From Pascua guehoae (lineage: Eukaryota > Basidiomycota > Tremellomycetes > Trichosporonales > Trichosporonaceae), in NCBI GenBank assembly GCA_001600415.1, contig BCJX01000010.1:965236-1029235 (forward strand): a stretch of 64,000 nucleotides of DNA. The letters run 5' to 3'. Positions 1-9,298 of this stretch are shown here, piece after piece. The notes under the pieces are model-generated. The model was given only the letters and a program-made list of their open reading frames with translations. It had not been told where the DNA came from and searched no databases. Every line of letters begins with the position of its first letter. The stretch's first letter is position 1. Both the position numbers and the translations under genes were made by a program.

Positions 1-980
1 CGCGCCACCTGGGTGGGCTGTCTGCTGGTGCTTGCTTGGCAACGAGCAGTACGAGATCCACCCTGCTCACCATGCACGACACGCATTGCGCTTGGCGTGG
101 GGCCCTTTGTGTGGGGTTGATCGTGTTGATATGCTGCAGCGTACAGGTCTATCGCCCTCAGCTGACCATTGTCAACTGTTTGCAAGTGGAACGAGTCGAA
201 GGGTATCCAGAAGGGAACGACTGACCCACTTCCAGCACGAGGATCCGAGTACGGTGTCCCTCGAGTCTGCACGCCAGGAGACAGCTTCCTGTGCTGGCTG
301 CAGCTGGCTGCCCTCGGACTTCTTGCGCCTCGCAAAACAGGTCATTGCATGCACTGCATGTACTTCTTGCACTGCACGTCCTGCACACTGCACCGCCTCT
401 AATCGTGACCGATCTGGGCCCAAGCTCTACCCGAAACAGCCCAGCCTCTGGCAAACCCCCGATCTGTACAGTAGAGTTGGCCACCCATTGCTGTGCTCGT
501 TCGGGCGACGTCATGGGATGCTGATATGCTGAACCAAGGAACCATCCGTCCTTGCGTTACCGTCTCGGCCTTTGACGCTCGTACCGTTCCTGGCAATGGA
601 GGCACCCAGCGAACATGTCGGTCGGAACGGGCTAGTCATGTCGTGTGCTGCTCGAGTTTGCCACTCGGGCTTGGTCGTTGACGACATCACACTACTGACG
701 CCTAGTTGATCGGAACAGATACAGGATGCAGTGGAACAGACAAAGGATGTTGGGTGGGAGAGACCCATGCTTCGAGAGCAGGATGCCACTCGGCTATAGG
801 TCACACTAACTGAAAGCCGGGCTTGCGTCGCTCGCGCTTCCTTGGAGTCACCAAAACAAGATACTGACAATGTGTTGGGAAAGGCTTCGGTGACACCTCG
901 ATATCAACGCTACATCGTCCTGCTTGAGCTCATCGCTAAGCCCAAGAGATTGACGGATTATCGACCTTGGTTGATAAGAT

Positions 981-1032
981 CATGCTCCAAGACCATGCTC
1001 CAAGACCATGCTCCAAGACCATGCTCCGAGAT
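981..1032. repeat. 13-bp tandem repeat, four copies
   Basis: The unit CATGCTCCAAGAC is repeated about four times head to tail; the last copy diverges (CATGCTCCGAG). No coding context is visible. Confidence 0.9.
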
Positions 1033-1892
1033 CTCCCCAGGTGGTGTTAGCGATGGACGATGACAGATGATCGCGATCGTGTGCCAAATTGAGATATCCA
1101 CTGCATCTCTGACAGGCTACGCGTTCTCCTTTGTCGCCTGCGACAAATATGCAGGCCGGGAGCGTAACTGGCCAGGTCGCAGACGTGTACACTCATGGTG
1201 GAAATCACCATTGTGGCATATGTGGATATTGTGGCAAGCTTTGCCTTGGGCCTGCCAACATGAAGGTCTTCGTCATATGGTGATCTGTACGCGTTAAAGC
1301 GCGCTTGTTTTGCAACAGGACTCCAGACGATCGTGTTTATCTGCGTTCCTAGACGAGAAATCTCGATGGCCATTTGTGCAGGGCTTCTGTTGTCACTTCG
1401 TACCCGATGGCCATGATGTCTATGAGTGTCGTCTTCCACTCCGAAGCACATTGACAACGCCGAGTTTCACAGACTTTGATCCACATTCCCACCACGATCA
1501 TCCCGTCCACATCGGCACGCTTTGTTTGTCCAAGCCGTATCCCGTGTCCATGGATCTGCGCAAGTTTGAGTTGTATTCCTGCGGCCGTTGGTCCTGTGTT
1601 GGTGTACCTGTATCCTCTGCCGATCCTTTCCAGCAGTTACGCGTTCATGTGGGCGAGGTCTCTGACCATACACAGATGTTCTGAATTACTGTATCTCTCG
1701 GGTCCCATGGCCAGGGAATACCAGTCGGTGTCTGTAGTCGTTCACCATTTTGTCTTGTACCAGAAAGTGAGCTCTTCACATCCCAAAGTCAGTATTGTTA
1801 CGAGGACGTTTCAAAAGAAACTTGCCCGAACGCTATGCTACAAGGTGGCACTCTGGGAGCAACGCTGCCACTTGTCCAGCAGTCTTATAATA

Positions 1893-1978
1893 TACAGGTG
1901 CGCGTCCGCAAAGTCGTGAGACTGCTACGCGCTCGAGCCTCACAGTGGCAGTCTCACGACTTTCCGAACACACCTGTA
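1893..1978. mobile_element. MITE-like element, copy 1 (86 bp, TA-flanked)
   Basis: The element starts TA-CAGGTGCGCGTCC and ends as the inverted complement, GAACACACCTG-TA. The arms of about 30 bp pair almost perfectly, including AAAGTCGTGAGACTGC on the left and its complement on the right, with only about 20 bp between them. It is therefore nearly a pure hairpin. The TA on both sides is the target duplication expected for the Tc1/mariner superfamily. There is no coding capacity. Related longer copies lie at 43691-43877 and 63325-63536. Confidence 0.8.
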
Positions 1979-2143
1979 ACAGGTCAAGACAGAGCATGCA
2001 GGCACCATAGAGAGCTCGCAGATCCCAGAGAACTATGCGCACCCACAGAGGTCACACAGGCAGGAAAGCTACAGTCCCCATATTGACAGAAACGGTACAC
2101 AAGCAGTGACCGCCGTGTTGCAAGTGGCCATACTTGGCTAATT

Positions 2144-2211
2144 TGTTGGAATACAACTCCGGCCGCTCAACAACATCGATAACCCTCTTGCTATACGGTA
2201 AAATCCCAACA
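2144..2211. mobile_element. Mini LTR-like element, copy 1 (68 bp, TSD TAATT)
   Basis: The sequence begins TGTTGGAATA and ends TCCCAACA, and is flanked on both sides by TAATT (2139-2143 and 2212-2216). The neighbouring duplicate has a single TAATT at the matching place (CTAATTGGGGAAAT), which is an empty site. TG...CA ends with a 5-bp target duplication match LTR retrotransposon integration, but the element is far shorter than any normal LTR. Its inner sequence (ATCGATAACCCTCTTG...ACGG) aligns with the copy at 20279-20337. Confidence 0.7.
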
Positions 2212-2230
2212 TAATTGAGTAATCAAATCA

Positions 2231-2303
2231 TCCTCCTTAGCTCAGTTGGTAGAGCGCGACACTAGTAATGTCGAGGTCAGTCGTTCGAGTCGGCTAGGAG
2301 GAA
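2231..2303 (+). tRNA. tRNA-Thr(AGT), copy 1
   Basis: This 73-nt gene folds as a standard cloverleaf. The acceptor stem TCCTCCT pairs with AGGAGGA, with discriminator A. The D arm is GCTC/GAGC, and the anticodon stem CGACA/TGTCG has loop CTAGTAA (anticodon AGT, threonine). The T arm is AGTCG/CGGCT with loop TTCGAGT. No intron is present. The A box (TAGCTCAGTTGG) and B box (GTTCGAGTC) are intact, and a TTTT terminator lies at 2311-2314. The U1:A72 first pair is slightly unusual. Confidence 0.93.
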
Positions 2304-2460
2304 GCCTTTGTTTTGGCAAGCAGTATTCCACAAGATGGTCATGATACCTTTTTGTTTGCAGAAAAGCTACAGTCCCCATGTTGACAGAAACTGTGCACAG
2401 CCGAAGCAGTGACGGCTGTGTTGCAAGTGGCCATACTTGGCTAATTGGGGAAATAAATCA

Positions 2461-2533
2461 TCCTCCTTAGCTCAGTTGGTAGAGCGCGACACTAGTAATG
2501 TCGAGGTCAGTCGTTCGAGTCGGCTAGGAGGAA
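2461..2533 (+). tRNA. tRNA-Thr(AGT), copy 2
   Basis: This gene is identical in sequence to the copy at 2231 and lies 230 bp downstream in the same orientation, inside the second unit of the segmental duplication. The same A and B boxes and a TTTT run just downstream suggest both copies are transcribable. Identity of the tRNAs against diverged flanks implies selection or gene conversion. Confidence 0.93.
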
Positions 2534-2627
2534 GTCTTTGTTTTGGCAAGCAGTATTCCCAAGATGGTCATGATGCCTTTTTGTTTGCAAGGTTGACAAA
2601 GTCAAACATGGCAGTCTTCGAGTTTGT

Positions 2628-2654
2628 TCCCTTTGTACAGAGGGTATTCCAACA
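2628..2654. mobile_element. Degenerate 3' end of a mini LTR-like element
   Basis: TCCCTTTGTACAG followed by GGTATTCCAACA matches the right end of the element at 20279-20337 (CCCTTTTGTACAG...GGTTATTCCAACA). No clean left end or target duplication is visible, so it is a fragment or a decayed copy. Confidence 0.5.
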
Positions 2655-2934
2655 CGCTGGTCCAGCAGATGATACACAATTGTACAGGAGACCCGTTGAA
2701 AAAAGGCATTGGTTTCCAAACAGGTGGAGGGCAAGCGGTTGCGGAGGGAATACAGAGAGACTAGGAATACAATGGACAGACCGTGCAGAATAAGTGTTTC
2801 AGAGGGCCACATGTAACCGACAGCTCGCAAAGGAAGAGGGACAAGGTCGCAGAGAGTAGCAACTCGAGCAAAGTCTACCGTTCTACAGTACCTCACGACG
2901 TACACGCTGTGCAGCTCCTACGAACGGATATCAT

Positions 2935-3690
2935 TCAAACCCCCCATTCGGCTGCTAGAGCTTCCAGTCTCATCTCTTCCCTTTCGACGACGACACTATC
3001 CAACAGCCGTCGGTAGGTAAAGTCGACCGTTTCGATCCCATACCTTCTGCGGCCGACACGGGCGCGGTACTCTGCGTGCGAGAGGGTGACGTCCAAGCCG
3101 ACTTTGGCGTCCCGAGGTTTTCACCAATTGGGGGCGGCCTTTCAAACCAGCTGTCTACAAGTACACAAGTGCCAATTACCAGTGCCAGAGCATCGATCAT
3201 TTTGCGCCTGAATGACCGTGCGTCGACAAGCACGAGTTGCCAACAGTTGCTCGAGGCCCAGGCGAGGCGTGTGTACAGGGCCAAACATGTGCTTCAACCT
3301 CGCGCAAAAAGCAATGTACAGGCTGGCATCGGGGATTGGACTCGCGTCTGGGCGGACGCTTTGAATAGTACATCACATGCCATGCCAACGATGCGCACAC
3401 GTCAAGGTGAAGGCACCCCCCCTGCTCGAGCGCGTCAACAAGGCCCGTCTGGTTTGCGAGTAGACGACCATGGTCCCCCGGCGGGTGGCCGTCCACACCA
3501 CGGAAGGGGTACGAAAGCCTCCAGAGCGCCTTGTGGTAATGGCATAGTGAAAGTCGAGCCGATGCTCGGTGCGGTCGCGAACCGTCTTCGAGGTCCGGGG
3601 AGAGAGGAGCGACTCCCGTGGCGCGAAATCAAGGGCGAGGTCAAAGTTGTGTGGGTAGTCATGTCCAGGGTGCCGTGTAGGAGAGACAAG
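2935..3690 (-). pseudogene. Decayed F-box-like family gene
   Basis: Minus-strand translation gives coding-like blocks in different frames. The N-terminal block around 3670-3560 reads NFDLALDFAPRESLL and TVRDRTEHRLDFHYAIT. The C-terminal block ending at 2935 reads DVTLSHAEYRARVGRRR, then YGIETVDF. They match in order and spacing type the start (FPHVIDAIFA, ASRAFRDRAD) and end (LSRDQYRARM) of the intact protein at 29545-30606. Stops and frame changes separate the blocks, with TGA after HRWHGM near 3380. I infer a broken paralogue of that family; multiple unseen introns are a less likely alternative. Confidence 0.5.
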
Positions 3691-3854
3691 GGGTGAGTAG
3701 GCTGCGCCGTCAGCGGTCGTATGTGGTAGACGTACATGTGCTGGTGGTGCCGACTTTGGGCCGCTCGCCGTTGTGAGCTGTCGTGGACTTGATGTCTAAG
3801 GAAGAGTAGGGCGATGGTGGGATGTTACGGCGTTTGGGTGAATTGGTCGTCTTC

Positions 3855-3990
3855 GAGAGAGTGAAGAGTGAGTAATTGGGGAAGAGCGAGCAGTTGGGGA
3901 AGAGCGAATATTCCCGGAAGAGTGAGTAATGCGAACGAGTGAGTGATTGCAAGAGAGTGAGTAGTTGCGAGTGAATAAGTGAGCGGCGAG
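3855..3990. repeat. Imperfect GAGTGAGTRATT / GAGCGA repeats
   Basis: Variants of GAAGAGTGAGTAATTGGGG, GAAGAGCGAGCAGTTGGGG and GAGAGTGAGTAGTTGCGA follow each other with irregular spacing. The array is degenerate and low in complexity. Confidence 0.7.
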
Positions 3991-4705
3991 AGAATGACGC
4001 TGACGTGTGGTTGGCCAACAGAGTGCAACCCCTACAATCATATTCCCATGATATACTAATCCATATATCATGGACAAGACTGCAAAACCACACAACTCTG
4101 CATGTAAAGGAAAGAGGGACTGGAATGTGGCGATTTCGCCCTTGTGCCCCCATTCTAGCCGTCTCACCCCTATTTTTCATAAGCACTCAGTGCACCCACG
4201 CATGTAATGAGGTACAAGAGGCAAGGACACAGGAAAACTACTATGTGAGAATAACATACTTTGGGTGTTGTGAATTCTGCTGCTCTACCTCGGGCGTAGC
4301 AATCCCACAGAGGTAGGGATGGAAAATCCCAACCCAGGAGGGCAGGTATGATCGACTGACTGTCTTCCAGGTTAGTATTCGAACTGCAGCAGCGATCCCT
4401 GGTCCCTCGGAACGGTGTCGCTGTCAGGCAATCGACTGAGAGTACAGACTGCAATTGTGAACTCTCGTGCCAGATGTTGTGGGATTGTTCAAGCGCACAT
4501 GCCGTTGTACGTATGGCAGAGTCGCCGCACACAGAGCCTATTTAAACCCACGGGTGGCGCTCACTGCAGGACCGGGGACGTATTAGGACGGCTTGATCCG
4601 CGTAGTGGACACCTAACGTCACACGCGATATCTTTCTTTGGAGAACGGCAGCGCCGACAGACGAGAGAAGCACTTGAATAGCGCCTCTTTTCCTAGGCAG
4701 AAACC

Positions 4706-4881
4706 CCCCTTCCCCNCCCCNCCCCCCCCAAAAAAAAACCCCCATCTCGGCCGTTCCGCCCCACCTGCGGCTCCCCCCCAAGCTCTTCAGAGGGTGAGGC
4801 AAAACAAGGCAAAGGTGTTCGAGGGTGAAGGAGCTGTTGGGTCGCCCCGACCCCCTAGCAAGGGGAGGGGGGACGTGGGAT
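4706..4881. repeat. Dispersed poly-C-headed repeat, copy A
   Basis: A C-rich tract is followed by a block reading AGGGTGAGGCAAAACAAGGC and ending in a G-rich AAGGGGAGGGGGGA segment. A diverged copy in the same orientation lies at 11528-11712. Two N calls fall in the C run, so this part of the assembly is uncertain. Confidence 0.55.
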
Positions 4882-5075
4882 GTTTGTGTTGTAATTGAGA
4901 CAGCCCTTGTGGCTGCGCGACGTCGCCTGTTAATGATAGAACCGTATCCCCCACTCTTCATGTTACTCTATTCTCCAGTTTCTACAACAGTTTGTTCGGA
5001 AGACCTCTTGCATACACAAAGGGCGTTATGAAAAGAGATTATGACTGCGGGGGGGAGACAACGTACAAAACATGA

Positions 5076-8000
5076 TTAGGTCTTAAAGGTACCGGGCGCG
5101 CCACCAAAGTAGCTACCCTCGGGAACGGTGAGCATGGGGCAACCGCCCGCTCCGTCGCAGCCCTCGTTGAGGACGTTGACGCCCCACCAGTTGATCTTGT
5201 CAACGGCCGCGCCGTTGTTGGGGATTTGCAGACCAAAGAAGATGACGAGGGTCGCGACGGCAATGCCGGCGGGGAAGGCGGCGGCCAGGACATAGTTGTA
5301 CTTCGCCCAGAAAGCAGTGTAGCGCTTCCTGACGTACTGGAACGAAAGGAGAGTAATGTAAATGTTGCCCGTGAGGTAGGACAGGTTGTAAGGAGCACCC
5401 CAGTATGCGGGGCCCGAGGTGATCATGACTGGGTGCAGCTGGCGGAGCCACTCAGACCTAGGGAACGCGCGGCGGAGACCCCAGAGAGCTGGATCGTTAG
5501 CGCCCACCATGTCTCAAAGTCACTGCGCAGTACTCACCCAGAACGAGGACGGCACCGACTGGGAAACCGAGGAGCATCATGTTGTAGCGCATGCCGTTGC
5601 CAAACAGCCTCTTGGGACCCAGTGTTCCCCAGAAGACGGCCGAGGTGAAGAACGTGTTGGAGCCAGGGCAGCTCATGCCAAAGGCGGCGTTCTTGGTGCA
5701 CACATCCTTGAAGCCGAGGATAAAGTTTTGGATACCCGCAGCAACAAAGCAGTAGATCAGAGAAGCCCAGATCTGCATGTAGAAGGTGTGGCGAGGAGGA
5801 AGCTTGAGGTAGTGCGCCATCTTGAGATCGTTGCTGAAAAGGAGAGCCTGGTAGGCGCTAAACGAGTCAGTACGGGCTCCGTTTTTGGACAACACACAAC
5901 CACACAAGCCGCCCGACTCTGAGGCTTGACACACACCTAATGTAGCCGTACGTCTTGAAATACATGAGCGCGTTGGCATTTCCGGGAACGATGGCGCCGC
6001 CAATAAACTCTGAAAGGACGTTGAGGGGAATAGGGATTCCGGTGACAGCTTGAACCAGGCCGCAGGGAATCATGACGATGAGCGGCATAATGACGCCAAA
6101 GATGACGACCGCGGGGGTGACCTGGGTGGGATAGATACCGACACCGATCATACCAAGGACCATTGAAATGAGGAGGACGATGCCGTACTGCCATTCGGGA
6201 ACCTCGGGGTACGCCTGCATGAGGCGGTAGTGAACATCCTCTCCGAGTTCGTCCTGGTCGAGGTCTTGGATGTTGTCGTTGTTGCCCTTCTTGAACGTCC
6301 GGCGGAAGCTGCGCCAGGCACCCTTGAAGCCAATGGCAATCTCGTGACGGTGGTAAATGGCAACGTAGAACAGGGCTGTCATGTTAGCGGAGAACGTGGA
6401 ACCAAAGAAAGAACAATTAAATTCAGAGAGGATGGAAAAGAAATTCAACTGTGGACAATGGTACTCACTCGCGCTGTACATGGCAAAGTAGAATGCAAAG
6501 GCCATAATGTACGCCGAACCCATCCAGGGCTCCGAGTAGGCTTGGAACTTTTCGTTGTCAAAGTTGCCCTTGTCATCGAGAATCTTGGTAACGTTGTAAG
6601 AAGAGCCAGTGTTGTCAAAGGTGTGGTTGGTGTTGATGGGGAAGTAACCGGTGTTCCAGGCGTTCTTGTAGTAGAGGGCAATGGACCTGTGGAGTTAATG
6701 CGGTTCCCAAACTATTCTGCCGCAGCCCAACTTACATGAGCGCGTAAGCGACCATTCCAATGAGCTGGTTCATGAAAGTGAATGTCGGGATAGTGAGTGT
6801 AACGTTGCCGTTCGGGTTGAGGATGTTCCAGTCAAAGGTTGGCCAGGGGTTGAATCCCATACCGCTCTGGGTACCGCAGATGTCTGTCAGGCGGACATTG
6901 TTGGGGGCGATCCACGTAATCCAGCTAAAGTACGAGAGGGCGGGGAAGAGGAGACCAGGAAGCCAGAAGTAGCTGCGAGAAGGGTTAGCCCCCCACAAGC
7001 GTACAGTACGTTTGGTTGACTCACACAAACATGGCCAAGAAGGCGAGGAGGAAGAACTTCTCCCTGGACATCTTGTACCAGCGGTTGAAGGGGCCCTTGA
7101 CCGCCTCGTTGACGGGAGAGTGGAATGCCTTGTTTAGAGCAATCTGCGAAAGACTCGAGGGCCAAACGGCGACACTAGGGTAGACGAGGAAACGACGGCA
7201 AAGACCAGCCAGGCCGTAACCGACTAGGGAGGAATTGTCAGTACAATATGTTCAAGTGCAATAGCGACTTGAAACATACCAAAGTTGGTAGCCAAGCAGT
7301 TGATAATCTGGTAACCAATCTTGCGAGCGAACGGCATGTTGAAGAAGAACGGAAGGGCCTGGGTGGGGATGATGTAGGCAGTGTAGGACGAGTTGAACGA
7401 GACGTTGCACATGATGGTGATCAACATGTGTTCCTTGTTGTTAAAGGGCCCAGGGTTCAGGGACCAGTCGACACCAAACGTCCTGTGCCGCTTTGTGGGG
7501 AGGACGCGCGCCATAAACTTGCCAATGGGGTCTAGTAAAGGGTCAGCCCGTGGGGGAATGCGGGGCACATAGAGATGTAGATCAGTACGCACATGCAACC
7601 AGCTGGGCGACGTTGGCGCCAATAACGACCGAGGGCTGGCGGTTGGTGAACACACCGTCGATAAAGGAACCGATGGCCGAAAAGATGGAGCCCATGACCA
7701 GGACACGGAACGTGAGGGTAGGGAGAGTCGGGTCGTCGGTGGGATCAACGTTGGCGCGGACCTCGAGATAGGGCGAGTTTTCAGTCGACAAGATGGCCTC
7801 AATCTTCATCTCGTGCACCAGGCCGGTAAGGTCCTTTTCGCTGTCTTCGGCGGGGGGCATAGCGAGAAACTCCTCCATGCGGTCGAGAATGGGGCGCGGG
7901 AAGTTCTGGTCGTTCTTGTGCATGTGGTAGAGCTGGCCGATAATCTTGACAGTGGTTAGTCAAGTCATAGGGCGGGACGGTTTCAGATCAACGTACGTGG

Positions 8001-8261
8001 CGTGTGCGTTCCACGGTCAGCGCCGAAGCCTTTGCCTCGAGCTCCTCGAGATCATGGCCAGTGACTTTGAGATCACTTGGAGGAGAGTCAGCGCCCACTC
8101 CCACAGGCATCTGAAAGCCAAATTCCAACTCACTTCTTGACCTCTACGTCCTCGTCGACCATGTCGCCAAGGGCGTGGGTGGGGTCGGTGACCGTCACAT
8201 TGTAAACACCCGTCTTCTCGTCGAGACCGTGTGGGTCCTTGTCGTTTGGGTAGTGGGACAT
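5076..8261 (-). CDS. Oligopeptide transporter OPT-A (878 aa, 10 exons)
   Basis: Proton-coupled small oligopeptide transporter of the fungal/plant OPT family (PF03169 type), expected in the plasma membrane with 12 or more helices. Exons (high to low): 8261-8134, 8075-7997, 7944-7593, 7531-7280, 7223-7025, 6972-6736, 6686-6469, 6375-5937, 5857-5538, 5488-5076; all phases agree. Family landmarks are SPYLEVRANVDPTDDP before the first helix, SLNPGPFNNKEHM (the NPG motif), WITWIAPNNV, GVGIYPTQVTPAVVI, EFIGGAIVPGNANALM and KLPPRHTF (the KIPP-type motif). The start MSHYPNDKD is the first in-frame ATG and parallels MSHFDEKKD of OPT-B. Exons 1-2 encode a soluble, acidic N-terminus. The first intron acceptor (CCAAG) is the weakest call. 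Transport of peptides is inferred from family; glutathione or siderophore substrates are possible. Confidence 0.92.
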
Positions 8262-9257
8262 GGTAGTAGGTATTGCCTCGCGGCTGGGAGTCATGAGAGT
8301 CTGAGGGCTCCTCTCGATCCATGCATTTAAGAAGGTTGAGGTCAGCATCCTCGCTCGCTATCTTCGGCCCGTTACGCCGTCCAACACTACCGGACTCGTT
8401 AGTATCATATCCAACCACTGGTGTGCCACACAGTTGGCATAGGCGATAATGCTTTGTGCCTGGTCAGCTGCCACACGCAGATTGGTGCAAAATAGCTGCG
8501 CACCTGTTTTTGGCCAAGGCACCACATGGTCCTGGTGGGCGGTAGCACATGGTGTCCAGCCCATAAACGCATCCGCGTTGGCGGAGCGAGGCTTAGCGCT
8601 CGCAGGCACCCAAGCGTCTGCTGCCCATCAGGAATCCCATTTCCAGCCACAGTAATGTGCTTGTTGCGCTTGTTTGAAGACGGATGGAAAAGATGGAAGT
8701 CACGTCCTAAATCACTGGGGTCAGGAAATATTGTGACTTTGTCTCTGCGACCCCCCTGACCCCCTGACTGTCCCCCCNCCCCACCCGCCAGCACCCACCC
8801 CGGTCCGCGCGCCGTGGACCCTGTTGCCCTGCATCCCAAAACTTACCGACATACAGCGCGCGCTGGTGCATGGTTGGCATTGTCTCCAAATAGCACCACA
8901 TCCACGTGCTCGCTTGGCAAACTGGCAGACATTCAGGGAATTACCGTAAAAGTCCCTGACAACTCGACTAGATAACCGCACGGCGCAGCTAAATGAGGCG
9001 CGTGTGCGGCTCGAAAGCGCGATGAGTGCGGGGCCCGCGGCGGGCGGTGATCAATGTTCCGGGCAGACTTCCGACCCACTCACAGAGACCACGTAGAGGT
9101 TAAGCAGTGACACTGTGACGATTCATGATGTCTAGCACGACTGCACACGACACTTTGCCCCGTTTTAGCGACATCCTTGCTGAAGTACCCGAACGAGTGT
9201 CGTGCAACTCCCAAAATACAGCTTGAGAAAGGTGGCCTGCTTGTAGCGTGTTCCGAG

Positions 9258-9298
9258 CCGCCCCAGCTTTGGAACCCGCCCCAGCTTTGGAACCCGCC
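9258..9298. repeat. 19-bp direct repeat, two copies
   Basis: CGCCCCAGCTTTGGAACC occurs twice in tandem, followed by a third partial CGCC. Nothing coding is visible around it. Confidence 0.85.

Larger units (their letters stand above)
1..2063. other. Intergenic, no supported gene
   Basis: No open frame here shows a recognisable domain, plausible splice structure or biased codon use. It holds a short tandem repeat near 981 and an inverted-repeat element at 1893-1978, both listed separately. The rest looks like unstructured intergenic sequence. Confidence 0.6.
2064..2589. repeat. Segmental tandem duplication containing tRNA-Thr
   Basis: Two diverged copies lie head to tail: about 2064-2360 and about 2361-2589. 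Each begins GAAAGCTACAGTCCCCAT, continues through TTGCAAGTGGCCATACTTGG and a tRNA gene, and ends near CCTTTTTGTTTGCA. The tRNA halves are identical, while the flanks differ by scattered substitutions and small indels. Copy 1 is longer because it carries a 68-bp insertion plus a 5-bp target duplication (see 2144-2211). Confidence 0.9.
3691..5075. other. Intergenic, repeat-containing
   Basis: No supported gene. It contains a GAGTGAGTAATTGGGG-type imperfect repeat (about 3855-3990), a C-rich tract with two ambiguous bases (4716, 4721) and a dispersed repeat at 4706-4881. Confidence 0.55.
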
